Source: Paludibacteraceae bacterium (GTDB lineage: Bacteria; Bacteroidota; Bacteroidia; Bacteroidales; Paludibacteraceae). From it: 64,000 bases of DNA. Below are positions 16,968 through 26,247 of the stretch, in pieces; the stretch's first letter is position 1; the number at the start of each line of letters is the position of its first letter. The translations under genes and the position numbers were made by a program. Below the pieces are notes generated by a model, which worked only from the letters and a program-made list of their open reading frames with translations, was not told the origin of the DNA and ran no database searches. The stretch is from assembly GCA_016283095.1 (NCBI GenBank), contig JAEEMG010000073.1, positions 147,938 through 211,937 of the forward strand, read 5' to 3'.

Positions 16968-18509
16968 ATGGATTTAAGTGTCTCAATACCATATTTCTGC
17001 TTTATGGCCATACTGGTGATGTTGGTTTTTGTAGAGTTTAATCTACAAAACCATAATCACAGGACTAAATATGTTTTCATATTTTCACTTTTCCTGTTCA
17101 CTCTTTTTGTAGGATTGAAGGGATGGACAGGAATGGATGTGATGATGTATTATGAGAATTATCAAGAAGCTCCTACATTAGGAGACTTTATTTTAGGACG
17201 TTATTCTAAGGATTGGTATACAGATTTCGAAATTGGTTTTAATTTGTTTGAAGTAATTGCTAAGACTCTGGGAATGAGTTATTGGCAATTTCAATTTGTC
17301 TATGTTTTGATAGACTCAATTGTGCTTTTTTATTTTTTCAGACGCGAGACCAACTATTGTGTGTTAGCATTGCTTATCTACTTCATTTGGTGGGGATGGG
17401 TGTTCCATGCAGAGCAATTGCGTAACGCAAATTCTGTGTTGTTGTTTATGATGTCATTGAAGTATGTCAGAAACAAACAGGTGTTCTCCTATGTGTTGCT
17501 GAATCTTTTGGGAATGACTTTTCATACCACTTCTCTATTCTATATAATAGTATACCCACTTTTGAGAATCACGCTTACAAAGAATCAGCTATTATGGATT
17601 TTCACGGTGGTTATGGTGATTTTCATATTCAGAATCAAGTTTATCAATATTGTACTTACTGGATTATATACCTATGGAGGACAACATATCGCGTCGAAAA
17701 TTCAGAAATATTATATCAATATAGTCTATGCTGATTCGTATTATAATATTGGAATGAGAAAAATTATAGTATGCTTTGCGTATATAATGTTCTTCTTTCT
17801 TCCTAATTATTTTAAGGTCGGCAAAAATACTGACAATGTCACAAAGAATGTTTTTGTTATTTATTTCATTCTTGTCTTTTCCCTTTGTGAGATCAGGGTA
17901 TTGCAGGATAGAGCGTCATCATTATTCTGTATTGGATTGATAATGCTGTTCGTGCAATATTATGCCGATTTGAAATCCAGTTTGCATAAACAAATCTATA
18001 TGTTATGCGTTATTGGAATCCTGTTTATCACTGGATTCAAATATTTCAGTGTGGAATCATACCGTTACAGGACATCGTTCACTGCGGATGCTGATTATAA
18101 ACGTTATGACGAGGAACTGGAGAAACGTAAACTGGAAGAGTATCTGGATGCGGTTAAGCGTAACAAGGATGTAAAGAAAGAGAAAAATGATCAGTTGAAG
18201 GATTTTGATAGAATCCGTGCTGAGCAGGGAATAGAAAAGGTGAAAGACCAAAAGTTGCATCGTCAGAAGCCAAGTGCTTCATCGTCAACTAGGAAGATAA
18301 AACAAGATGACGAATATGAAGAAGATAATGATTTTGATAATCAAGAAAAGAAAATAGAAGAACGTAGATCAACTAGAGATGCGGACAAAGAGTCATCGGA
18401 TGAAAGTAGTAAGGATAAAGAAGATGATGACTATGACTCTATGAAAAATGATAAACGTCATACAAAGCATAGAGAAACTTCTGAAAGGAAACGTAAAAAT
18501 GAACGATGA
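16968..18509 (+). CDS. EpsG-family polysaccharide polymerase with long charged C-terminal tail
   Basis: A 513-residue membrane protein. Residues 1-365 have about nine to ten membrane segments and the EpsG/Wzy-like features GLKGWTGMDVMMYYENY, DFEIGFNLFEVIAKTLGMSY and the HAEQLRNANSVLLFM segment. The family polymerises exopolysaccharide repeat units in the inner membrane. Residues about 367-513 are a Lys/Glu/Asp/Arg/Ser-rich tail with predicted coiled coil (KRYDEELEKRKLEEYLDAVK) and acidic blocks. Family members usually end near residue 350-370, so the tail is extra. The stop codon overlaps the start of the CDF gene by 11 bases, indicating translational coupling. Confidence 0.75.
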   Translation: MDLSVSIPYFCFMAILVMLVFVEFNLQNHNHRTKYVFIFSLFLFTLFVGLKGWTGMDVMMYYENYQEAPTLGDFILGRYSKDWYTDFEIGFNLFEVIAKTLGMSYWQFQFVYVLIDSIVLFYFFRRETNYCVLALLIYFIWWGWVFHAEQLRNANSVLLFMMSLKYVRNKQVFSYVLLNLLGMTFHTTSLFYIIVYPLLRITLTKNQLLWIFTVVMVIFIFRIKFINIVLTGLYTYGGQHIASKIQKYYINIVYADSYYNIGMRKIIVCFAYIMFFFLPNYFKVGKNTDNVTKNVFVIYFILVFSLCEIRVLQDRASSLFCIGLIMLFVQYYADLKSSLHKQIYMLCVIGILFITGFKYFSVESYRYRTSFTADADYKRYDEELEKRKLEEYLDAVKRNKDVKKEKNDQLKDFDRIRAEQGIEKVKDQKLHRQKPSASSSTRKIKQDDEYEEDNDFDNQEKKIEERRSTRDADKESSDESSKDKEDDDYDSMKNDKRHTKHRETSERKRKNER

Positions 18510-19416
18510 AATGGCGGAAAATCAGATAGAATATAGGCAAAGGGAAATAGTAAGGGTGACTTTGATAGGGACAGTGATAAATGCTATTCTTATTGTTTTA
18601 AAGTTTACGGCCGGAGTGTTGGGTAATTCTGCGGCAATGGTGGCAGACGGTGTTCATTCACTCAGTGATTTCCTTACTGATTTTGTTGTTATTGTGATGT
18701 TAAAGGTAAGCAGTAAACCTTCTGATAAGGATCATGCTTTCGGACATGGCAAATATGAGACTCTAGCTACTACAATTATAGGATTACTGTTGATTCTTGT
18801 TGGAGGTGGCATCCTGTTGAGTGGAACGACAAAGATTTATGGCTTTTTGGTTGACGGGGATGAACTCGTGTCGCCGGGATGGTTCGCTTTAGGCACAGCT
18901 ATTGCCAGCATACTTATGAAGGAAGGCATTTACCAATACACTATGGCCAAAAGTAAGACTCTTAACAGTGAGGCCCTTGTGGCGAATGCGTGGCACCATC
19001 GTAGTGATGCCCTTTCATCAATAGGAACCGCAATTGGAATTGGAGCGGCATGTCTGCTTGGACCCAGATTCGCGATACTTGACCCATTGGCGGCCGTAAT
19101 AGTCAGTTTCTTTATTTTTAGGGTCGCTATACAGCTTATAAGAAGCAGTGTCAACCAGCTGCTTGAGAGCAGTTTGCCTATAGAAGTGGAAAAAGAGATA
19201 GAAAAGATAGTGAATTCTTATCCAGGAGTGACGGAAATGCATAATTTGCGCACTCGTCAGGTGGGTGTTAATTATGCGATAACGATGCATGTTAGAATGG
19301 ATGGAAACATCTCTCTTTATGAATGTCATGAGAAGGTCGATCAAATAGAAAAAGATTTAAAGGAAAAGTTCGGACATCAGACAATAATAAGTATACATGT
19401 CGAGCCTTGGAAGTAA
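18499..19416 (+). CDS. Cation diffusion facilitator (CDF) family metal transporter
   Basis: A 305-residue CDF protein with six membrane segments and a cytoplasmic C-terminal domain. The metal-site motifs are ADGVHSLSDFLTD in TM2 and HHRSDALSS in TM5. The HAFGHGKYETLAT loop is typical of the FieF/MMT1 subgroup. The C-terminal part (EIEKIVNSYPGVTEMHNLRT) is the ferredoxin-like ZT_dimer domain. It exports Zn, Fe or Mn in exchange for protons; the metal cannot be set from the sequence. The ATG at 18499 overlaps the end of the EpsG gene. Its place in the polysaccharide region is probably incidental. Confidence 0.92.
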   Translation: MNDEMAENQIEYRQREIVRVTLIGTVINAILIVLKFTAGVLGNSAAMVADGVHSLSDFLTDFVVIVMLKVSSKPSDKDHAFGHGKYETLATTIIGLLLILVGGGILLSGTTKIYGFLVDGDELVSPGWFALGTAIASILMKEGIYQYTMAKSKTLNSEALVANAWHHRSDALSSIGTAIGIGAACLLGPRFAILDPLAAVIVSFFIFRVAIQLIRSSVNQLLESSLPIEVEKEIEKIVNSYPGVTEMHNLRTRQVGVNYAITMHVRMDGNISLYECHEKVDQIEKDLKEKFGHQTIISIHVEPWK

Positions 19417-19475
19417 GGAGACATGTGGCTATATGTGAACGTTATTTAGATCAATTTAAACTTGTACAAAACAAT

Positions 19476-20009
19476 ATGATAGAAAGTAAAAGAGATTTTT
19501 TAGAGTATGTAATGGCAGATATGAAAGCAAATTCAGTGTCTGACAATATTTTTAAGTACTTTAATGCTATATATAAATATCTGTATTGTTTGAGAAAGGT
19601 CGCTTACTTAAGTAACACTAACAAATGTAAGCTACGAATCAGATTATGGCAATTGCTGTTAAACCATTATTCTGTTATGACAGGAATAACAATTGGTCCG
19701 AATTGTTTTGGTAAAGGTCTATATTTACCTCATTATGGCTATGTTGTCGTCAATCCAAGTGCCAGATTTGGGGAAAATTGTGTGGTCCAGTGTGGTGTTA
19801 ATGTTTCGGAATCGGTGTCAGGCGGGGATAAACTTTATTTGGGTGCGGGATGCAAACTTATGATAGGAGTCAGTATCAAGACAGGTACGATAGTTGGTGC
19901 CAATGCTGTAGTCACGAAAAGCTTTGATGAAGAGAATATAGTTGTCGCCGGAATTCCAGCGAAGAAAATATCAAATGAAGGTACTTTGTCTGGAAGAGTA
20001 AAAATATAG
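19476..20009 (+). CDS. Serine O-acetyltransferase-like hexapeptide-repeat acyltransferase
   Basis: A 177-residue protein whose C-terminal half is a left-handed beta-helix of hexapeptide repeats (TIGPNCFGKGLYLPHYGYVV, VQCGVNVSESVSGGDKLY, VGANAVVTKSF, VVAGIPAKKI). The PHYGYVVVN block matches the CysE/SAT-type active site, with the catalytic His in LPHYG. Such short SAT-like enzymes in polysaccharide loci usually O- or N-acetylate sugars, not serine. I chose the ATG at 19476, which gives the common MIxSKxDxxxY start; the in-frame TTG at 19407 would extend into the CDF gene. There is a 59-base gap after the CDF stop. Confidence 0.8.
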   Translation: MIESKRDFLEYVMADMKANSVSDNIFKYFNAIYKYLYCLRKVAYLSNTNKCKLRIRLWQLLLNHYSVMTGITIGPNCFGKGLYLPHYGYVVVNPSARFGENCVVQCGVNVSESVSGGDKLYLGAGCKLMIGVSIKTGTIVGANAVVTKSFDEENIVVAGIPAKKISNEGTLSGRVKI

Positions 20010-20100
20010 TTGTTGATTTCCAATATGGAAGTATGAGAGAAAAAGTCTGCAGACACTTATTATTTTTCTTCATCGAAGAAAGGATTTCATAAAAATACAT

Positions 20101-20108
20101 TATTTTTG
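20101..20108 (+). promoter_or_regulatory. Candidate -7 box for the DUF4197 gene
   Basis: TATTTTTG fits TAnnTTTG and lies 35 bases before the ATG at 20143. No clear -33 box is seen. Confidence 0.4.
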
Positions 20109-20142
20109 ATTTTTGAAGTTACAAACATTAATTAAGAGAACT

Positions 20143-21015
20143 ATGGGATTATTCGGTGATATTTTATCTACTGTCGGTAAGGTGGCTGTGGATGCAGTTA
20201 AAAGTGGTAAGGCAGAAGAAATAATCAAATCTATGGCAGGTGGTGCTAACGGAAATGGAGGATTTGATGTAAGTTCTGGATTGAAGGCTGCTTTAAAAGT
20301 AGGAATTGAGACAGCAGCCAAGAATCTTGGAGCAGAAGATGGTTATCTCGCAGACGCTGCTGTCCGTATTGGTTTGCCTAAAGAGGCGATCACAACATTT
20401 AATGTGGTGCAACAGGTTTCAAGCAATCCTGCCTTCAATTCTATGCTCAACGCATCTGGTTTGTCTATCCCTGATTCAGACACAATCATAAAACTATTCA
20501 ACCGTGCCGCAGAAAACGCAGCTCCAAAATCTATTGACATTTTCGCAAATGCGATCACTAACATCTCGTTTGCTGATGCGGAACAGTTGTTGTTTGGTGC
20601 TGACAATGCCGCTACACAATATCTTCAGAAGAACACATTCACTCAGTTGACAGACGCTTTTGTCCCATCTATCACAGATTCGTTGAACACAATCAAGGTG
20701 GCAAATGTGACACCGACAGCTGCTTGGAATACGTATGCCACATACAACAATAAGCTTGTGGAGTTGCTTGACAGCAATACAGCTAAGATGGCACTTGAAA
20801 TGGCTCGTAAGCTTGGTGTCGTTCCTGATGAGTATTTTGAAAAGTTGAGAACTATCAACCAGGTGAATCCAGATTTGTCCGGTTATATCACTGGTGAGGC
20901 ATTGAATGGTTTGTTCACAAAAGTTTCAGAAAAGGAATACGATATCCGTCACAACGCAAGCGCACGTGTCTCTGATGTCCTTCAGAGTGTGTTTGGAAGA
21001 CTTGACAATAAATAA
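20143..21015 (+). CDS. DUF4197 protein
   Basis: A 290-residue protein matching DUF4197 over nearly its full length. Family marks are GLKAALKVGIETAAKNLGAE, DGYLADAAVRIGLP, LFNRAAENAAPKSI, FANAITNISFADAEQLLFGA, AATQYLQKNT and the C-terminal GEALNGLFTKVSEKEYDIRH. The family function is unknown; it is alpha-helical. Proteobacterial members usually have a signal peptide, but none is present here, where the protein starts MGLFGDILSTVGKVAVDAV. The ATG at 20143 is preferred over an in-frame TTG at 20113. A strong terminator follows, so this gene is transcriptionally separate from the polysaccharide operon. Confidence 0.85.
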   Translation: MGLFGDILSTVGKVAVDAVKSGKAEEIIKSMAGGANGNGGFDVSSGLKAALKVGIETAAKNLGAEDGYLADAAVRIGLPKEAITTFNVVQQVSSNPAFNSMLNASGLSIPDSDTIIKLFNRAAENAAPKSIDIFANAITNISFADAEQLLFGADNAATQYLQKNTFTQLTDAFVPSITDSLNTIKVANVTPTAAWNTYATYNNKLVELLDSNTAKMALEMARKLGVVPDEYFEKLRTINQVNPDLSGYITGEALNGLFTKVSEKEYDIRHNASARVSDVLQSVFGRLDNK

Positions 21016-21034
21016 TAACAATATTCTGACATTG

Positions 21035-21068
21035 AATGGCTGTAGATGAAAATCCACAGCCATTTTTT
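21035..21068 (+). terminator. Terminator after the DUF4197 gene
   Basis: AATGGCTGTAGAT and ATCCACAGCCATT pair with one mismatch around a GAAA loop, followed by a run of seven Ts. It separates this gene from the glycosyltransferase operon. Confidence 0.85.
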
Positions 21069-21145
21069 TGCATTTATACAATCGTAAATGCCTGTGGAAA
21101 ATGTAAAAATATTTAATTCCAAAGTCTTCATCACTATTTTTTTTA

Positions 21146-21153
21146 TAAATTTG
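21146..21153 (+). promoter_or_regulatory. Candidate -7 box for the polysaccharide operon
   Basis: TAAATTTG fits TAnnTTTG. It lies just after the DUF4197 terminator and 108 bases before the first glycosyltransferase ATG, leaving a leader of about 100 bases. No good -33 box is seen. Confidence 0.45.
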
Positions 21154-21260
21154 CAAAACTATATTTGTGGCAATATGTGCTATAATCTCTTAAAACAGGT
21201 AACAAACACATTTTCAGGTCACAAATAAATGTATTAATATAAGTATAGCCTTAACGTAAA

Positions 21261-22403
21261 ATGAAGATAAATACAGTTTTAACATTAAGAAAAATCAATA
21301 AAGGACTGTTGTTGTTGCATTGCGGAAGTTGGATTCAAAACCTGTTATTCAAAATATTCTCAAGAGGAGAATCCTTAGTTCCTATGTCAGCAGAAAAATC
21401 AGAAGAAATACTTTCTAAGAATTATGCTGACGTGAAAAGTTCTGCGTTATGTGACAATAAAATAATATCCCAGGATATTGATCTTCAGGTTATAATACCA
21501 GTATACAAGGCTGAACCGTTTTTAAGGAAATGTATTGATTCTGTTTTGAATCAGAAAACCAAATATAGTTTTAAGATAGTTGCGGTGAACGACGGCTCAC
21601 CGGACAAATCTGGCGATATATTAAAAGAATATGAGTCGGATGATAGAGTTATTGTTTATACACAAGAGAATAAGGGCCATGCAGGAGCCCGCAACACTGC
21701 GTTGAAAGAGATTTTCGCAAAATATATAACTTATGTGGATTCTGACGATGAAATACCACAGGGGTCAATAGAGGCGATGTTGGATGCGGCGTTCGAGAAT
21801 GATGCTGATATTGTGCAGGGATCTATGGACGAAAAGACATTGGATGGTGTAATTTCTCATAATTATTCACATCCTTTAAACACGAATGCTTCAAGACGTG
21901 ATATGAAAGGATTCCCTTGTGGCAAGTTATTTAAGGCAGAGTTGTTTAAGGATATCTATTTCCCTGAGAAATATTGGTTTGAAGACTCAATTGTCTCAAT
22001 GTTGATTGTGCCTAGATCAAAACGTTTTGTCACTATTCCTGATGTAGTGTATTCTTACACTACAAATCCAAATAGCGTCACTCATACACATAAAGGTAAG
22101 CCAAAGACTATTGACAGTTTTTATGTGACAAGATCATTGCTTGCTGACCAACAGAAATTGATATCCAAAGGAGAGTCACTTGACTATGATATAAAAAAGA
22201 TGTTTGAGCAGATCGCAATTAATTGGCAACGAACTTTTGCGTTAGGCCTGGAGGTGGAATCTGCGATTTTCGTGTTGACGTGTGATATGTTCAACAAACG
22301 ATTCCCTAATCCATCTTCATATGATTCCAAGTATGAAGATTTATGTAGGAGCCTAAAGAATAAGGATTTTGCCATATATCGTAGAGAGTGTGCATTTTTG
22401 TAA
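21261..22403 (+). CDS. Family 2 glycosyltransferase
   Basis: A 380-residue GT2 (GT-A fold) enzyme. The catalytic domain begins near residue 77 with LQVIIPVYKAEPFLRKCIDS, followed by IVAVNDGSPDKSGDIL, NKGHAGARNTAL and the metal-binding YVDSDDEI (DxD-like). It should transfer a sugar from a nucleotide donor to a lipid-linked oligosaccharide on the cytoplasmic face of the inner membrane. The first 75 residues are an extra N-terminal segment with an amphipathic stretch (GLLLLHCGSWIQNLLFKIF) that may help membrane attachment. It is the first gene of the wzx/wzy cluster, and its stop lies 9 bases before the flippase start. Confidence 0.9.
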   Translation: MKINTVLTLRKINKGLLLLHCGSWIQNLLFKIFSRGESLVPMSAEKSEEILSKNYADVKSSALCDNKIISQDIDLQVIIPVYKAEPFLRKCIDSVLNQKTKYSFKIVAVNDGSPDKSGDILKEYESDDRVIVYTQENKGHAGARNTALKEIFAKYITYVDSDDEIPQGSIEAMLDAAFENDADIVQGSMDEKTLDGVISHNYSHPLNTNASRRDMKGFPCGKLFKAELFKDIYFPEKYWFEDSIVSMLIVPRSKRFVTIPDVVYSYTTNPNSVTHTHKGKPKTIDSFYVTRSLLADQQKLISKGESLDYDIKKMFEQIAINWQRTFALGLEVESAIFVLTCDMFNKRFPNPSSYDSKYEDLCRSLKNKDFAIYRRECAFL

Positions 22404-22412
22404 GTTTAGACG

Positions 22413-23948
22413 ATGAGCAACTATACAGCTGAAAATAAGAGAATAGCTAAGAACACTTTAGCCTTATATGCCCGCACCATCATAGTGATGCTGGTGTCAT
22501 TATATGTGTCTAGAGCGTTACTTGAGAAACTTGGTGTAAACGATTTTGGAGTTTACAGTGTTGTCGGAAGCATTGTAATATTGTTTTCTTTTCTGGATAA
22601 TGCTCTGACACAGGCATCCCAACGTTTTTTGACGGTTTCTCTCGGAGAAGGAGATCTGGATAAAATGAAAAGAGTCTTCAACACGGCTGTCTCCATCCAG
22701 ATAATAATGGTTGTGGTTGCGGTTGTGTTGTTGGGGACAGTAGGAGTGTGGTTCCTCAATAATCGTCTTTCTTTTCCTGAAGGAAGACTTGAGGCTGCCA
22801 ACTATGCCTTCCAATTTTCGATTATGACATTCTGTTTGAATTTCCTTCGAGCACCGTATGCCGCGAGTGTTGTGGCTTATGAGAGATTGGATTTTTTCGC
22901 ATATGCAAGTATTGTAGACGCATTGTTAAAGCTTGGAATAGTGTTTGCAATTGGAATGACAGAGGATGACCGACTTGTCACTTATGCAGGTTTGCTTTCG
23001 TTGGAAAGTTTTACAATGTTGATGGTCTATAAATTCTTCTGTAACCGCACTTTCACAACTTGTCGGTACAAATGGATATTGGACAAATCAATCTTTTCCA
23101 AAATGTTCTCTTTTTCTGGATGGACATTATTTGGAGGATTCAGCAATGTGGCTACACAGAATGGATTCCTTTTCATGCTGAACATGTTCTGTGGAGTGGT
23201 CGCGAATGCGGCGATGGGTATCGCCAACCAGGTGTTGACTGCTTTGGAGACATTTATTGGAAGTTTCCAGACTTCATTCCAGCCACAGATTGTGAAATCG
23301 TATGCCCAGGGAGAGATCAATCGTGTAAGCAGTCTTATAAACAGCACTTCAAAATTCTCTTTCGCTTTGATGTTTTTGCCGGCATGTCTGCTTATCATAA
23401 ACATACAGCTTGCTTTGGAAATATGGCTCAGCAATAATGTGCCGGAGGATGCAGGGCATTTTTGTCAAATATTGATAGCATGCTGTGTTATTGACGCTAT
23501 CACAGGACCATTCAATTGTGCGATTATGGCGACTGGAAAAATAAGCAAGTATCAGTTGTCGATTGGCGGAAGTTTTTTACTTGATCTTACCATTTCATAT
23601 ATCCTCTTCAGATCAGGCCTCAAACCATATTATTGGATTTTGTTGTCGAGATTCATGACCAGAGGAGTGTTGAATGGATTTATAGGATTGCGTTTCCTTA
23701 ATTCGCTGATTGGTTTTGATGTGAAAGTATATTTGAGAAAGACAATATTGCCGATCATTTCGCTTATAGTGATAATGACACCTCTTTTGTATCTGGTATA
23801 TACAAGTTTCGACGGGGTCAAACTTTTGCTGATCTCAGTGCCGGTTATGGCAATAGCTTATGCTATTACTTGTTATTATGTTCTTTTCTCGGTATCGGAA
23901 AGAGAATATATATTGTCGTTTGTAAAAAAGTTCAGAAAACATGGATAA
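22413..23948 (+). CDS. wzx: Wzx-type polysaccharide flippase
   Basis: A 511-residue membrane protein of the MOP/polysaccharide transport superfamily with about 14 membrane segments. The N-terminal region (KNTLALYARTIIVMLVSLYV, GVNDFGVYSVVGSIVILFSF, LTQASQRFLTVSLGEGD) is characteristic of the Bacteroidetes flippase subgroup. It should flip undecaprenyl-linked repeat units to the periplasmic face for polymerisation by Wzy. The end overlaps the next glycosyltransferase by 8 bases, showing tight coupling. The length matches the family. Confidence 0.9.
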   Translation: MSNYTAENKRIAKNTLALYARTIIVMLVSLYVSRALLEKLGVNDFGVYSVVGSIVILFSFLDNALTQASQRFLTVSLGEGDLDKMKRVFNTAVSIQIIMVVVAVVLLGTVGVWFLNNRLSFPEGRLEAANYAFQFSIMTFCLNFLRAPYAASVVAYERLDFFAYASIVDALLKLGIVFAIGMTEDDRLVTYAGLLSLESFTMLMVYKFFCNRTFTTCRYKWILDKSIFSKMFSFSGWTLFGGFSNVATQNGFLFMLNMFCGVVANAAMGIANQVLTALETFIGSFQTSFQPQIVKSYAQGEINRVSSLINSTSKFSFALMFLPACLLIINIQLALEIWLSNNVPEDAGHFCQILIACCVIDAITGPFNCAIMATGKISKYQLSIGGSFLLDLTISYILFRSGLKPYYWILLSRFMTRGVLNGFIGLRFLNSLIGFDVKVYLRKTILPIISLIVIMTPLLYLVYTSFDGVKLLLISVPVMAIAYAITCYYVLFSVSEREYILSFVKKFRKHG

Positions 23949-24930
23949 ATATAATTTCGTCTTATTTTTGGAGGGCTTTTTTGAGTTCAACAGAGTGATA
24001 TATGCGGAGGTATGCAAAAGACCTAATGTCAAGTCTGTGTTAAGTTTCTACCCCAAGAATAAACTTTTGAGGATACTATACCAGCTCCAGCACTCCAAGA
24101 CGACGAACAAATATTTTAATATACCATTCAAGTCATTGTGGTTTAACTCATACTTTAAGAATGATTTTGCAGACCCAAATAAACCGATTGTATTTATTTT
24201 TGACGCTAGATTGTTGGAGTATGATTATATAAGGGATTATGTGGTTTGGCTCAGAAAAAACTATCTCGGGTGCAAATTGGTTGTCAACTATTGGGATATA
24301 GTAGCGACATGGCCGGATAGCGCTAAGCCAGATGCTCTTAGAGGAATGGTCGACATGTTGGTAAGCTACGACAGGGATGATGCAGAGAAATACAATATGT
24401 ATTATCATCCTACTGTTTATGCTGAGGCAAAAATCACAAAGCCAAACAACACTCCGGAGACAGATGTGTTTTTTGTGGGCGGAGCCAAGAATCGCATGAA
24501 GACAATTCTTGAAACTTATGACAGATTGGAAAAGGCAGGATTAAACTGTTTCTTCTATGTGATGGATGCAAAACCTCCGTATAATCAGGAGAGACGCGGA
24601 ATACGTTATGTGACAGAAAAGACGTGGCTCTCATACGAGGAGTGTGTCCAATACGTACAGCATACAAAATGTATATTGGAAATCATGCAGCAAGGTGCTA
24701 AAGGAGAAACTTTACGTGTCTGGGAGGCAATTACATACGGAAAAATGCTTCTGACCAACAATTCGTTCATGACAAGGTCTAGATTCTATGATCCGGATTA
24801 TATCTGTATGATTTCGGAGAATGGTGAGTTTGACGCACAACGCATCAAAGATTATGTGAGCAAACCAAATCCGTTTAAGGACAAGATTTTGCCAGAGAAC
24901 TTCCTTAAATACATCGCAGATAATCTATGA
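23941..24930 (+). CDS. Probable GT-B glycosyltransferase
   Basis: A 329-residue cytoplasmic protein that I do not place in a named family with certainty. The C-terminal half has a GT-B-like donor-site pattern: DVFFVGGAKNRMKTILETYD, then LRVWEAITYGKMLLTNN, comparable to the E-A-x-x-x-G-x-P block of GT1/GT4 enzymes. The N-terminal half (VFIFDARLLEYDYIRDYVVW, LVVNYWDIVATWPDS) fits an acceptor-side Rossmann domain. It overlaps wzx by 8 bases and wzy by 4 (ATGA), so it is part of the operon and most likely adds one sugar of the repeat unit. CgeB-like spore-type glycosyltransferases are a possible relative. Confidence 0.65.
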   Translation: MDKYNFVLFLEGFFEFNRVIYAEVCKRPNVKSVLSFYPKNKLLRILYQLQHSKTTNKYFNIPFKSLWFNSYFKNDFADPNKPIVFIFDARLLEYDYIRDYVVWLRKNYLGCKLVVNYWDIVATWPDSAKPDALRGMVDMLVSYDRDDAEKYNMYYHPTVYAEAKITKPNNTPETDVFFVGGAKNRMKTILETYDRLEKAGLNCFFYVMDAKPPYNQERRGIRYVTEKTWLSYEECVQYVQHTKCILEIMQQGAKGETLRVWEAITYGKMLLTNNSFMTRSRFYDPDYICMISENGEFDAQRIKDYVSKPNPFKDKILPENFLKYIADNL

Positions 24931-26222
24931 ATTATATACCGGCAATATATTTCAGCTTACTCACGTTATACCTCTTGAAAAAACGAGGTATAGATGCAAG
25001 CACGTATATCTCCTTATTGTATACGGTGACATCCGTGCTCGCTATTGGCATTGATGTGATGGGGTTGAATCCAAACCTCGTCTCTTTTGCATCTTTGTTG
25101 CCGACAATATTGTACTGTTTGCTGCTGACAATGTTTATTATTCCCGTGGCTATCGTCGATTTCAATTCGTATGAGGGATTGGTTGTCAGTAACAAGAAAT
25201 TCATAAGAATTCTGAATTATATTTACTTTTTCTCATTTGTAAGCTATTCTCTCGCTTATTTTGGCGACTTGAAATTTATATTGTCGTATGGTGATTTTGG
25301 AGAATTGAAAAGTCTGGTGTATGAAGGAGACGCCTATCAGCTCACGTCGTATCCGGGACCGATAGAACTGATCCTTTATCCTGTCAGAGTGTTGGTCAAT
25401 TCTAGCGTGATCATGATTTTTATCTTCTTATACAATATCACTTTTTTGAATGAGAAATGGTGGATCAACGCAATGGCTCTTTTGGGATCAACAACGGTCA
25501 TTATAGTCGGTATGTTGCAGGTCGACCGTTCGTCTACTTTTTTCTGGATCCTTCTTTTAGGTTTGGCTGTCGCGATGTTCTGGAATCAGATGTCTGCTAA
25601 GATTAAAAGTACGGCTATAGGATTCAGTGCAATGCTGATCCTAGGAGCTGCTGCTTATGGTATATCTGTGACAAAGGACCGTTTTGAAGAGAGAGACGGA
25701 GGTACAGAGGGAGGAATTGTACTGTATCTTGGTCAGCCATATTATCATTTTTGTGAGTTGTGGGATTATTATCCTGCCCCTGACGGTGTGACAACAAAGA
25801 GTCTTTTCCCTTCTTTGCATAAGTTTATATTGAAGGACTGTGAAGGAGGTACTGCTTATCAGGCCGAGATGGGATTGAAGGCAAACATGGATTTAGGTGT
25901 GTTCTATACCCATTTGGGCTCGTTCATGCTTTCCGCTGGTAACTTTGGACCATTTATGATAACCTTTGTGTTTGTCCTCCTATTTTATTTTATTTACAAG
26001 GATACGGATGTCTTTCATACCGTCAACGGTAGGAAAGTGAGGTGCTTCCCCTTTGAAAAGTTAATGATTATGTTTTTCTTGCTTAGTATTCCTGTAGTTG
26101 GATGTATATCCTACTATTATCAGAACTACTATGTAGAAACTATTACATATGTCACGGTCATTGCTCTTTACATGTCAAAAGAGGATGAAGAAGAGATTTT
26201 GAATATGCGTAAATGGAAGTAA
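24927..26222 (+). CDS. wzy: Wzy-type O-antigen/capsule polymerase
   Basis: A 431-residue protein with about 11-12 membrane segments and a large periplasmic loop (about residues 240-310, rich in polar and aromatic residues: QPYYHFCELWDYYPAPDG). This topology and its place directly after wzx and a glycosyltransferase are typical of Wzy polymerases. Sequence motifs in this family are weak, so the call rests on topology and context. It would join repeat units in the periplasm. The ATG overlaps the preceding stop codon in ATGA. A second polymerase-like gene, of the EpsG type, lies at 16968. Confidence 0.75.
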   Translation: MNYIPAIYFSLLTLYLLKKRGIDASTYISLLYTVTSVLAIGIDVMGLNPNLVSFASLLPTILYCLLLTMFIIPVAIVDFNSYEGLVVSNKKFIRILNYIYFFSFVSYSLAYFGDLKFILSYGDFGELKSLVYEGDAYQLTSYPGPIELILYPVRVLVNSSVIMIFIFLYNITFLNEKWWINAMALLGSTTVIIVGMLQVDRSSTFFWILLLGLAVAMFWNQMSAKIKSTAIGFSAMLILGAAAYGISVTKDRFEERDGGTEGGIVLYLGQPYYHFCELWDYYPAPDGVTTKSLFPSLHKFILKDCEGGTAYQAEMGLKANMDLGVFYTHLGSFMLSAGNFGPFMITFVFVLLFYFIYKDTDVFHTVNGRKVRCFPFEKLMIMFFLLSIPVVGCISYYYQNYYVETITYVTVIALYMSKEDEEEILNMRKWK

Positions 26223-26247
26223 TTAATGGGGATATAACTATAATAAC

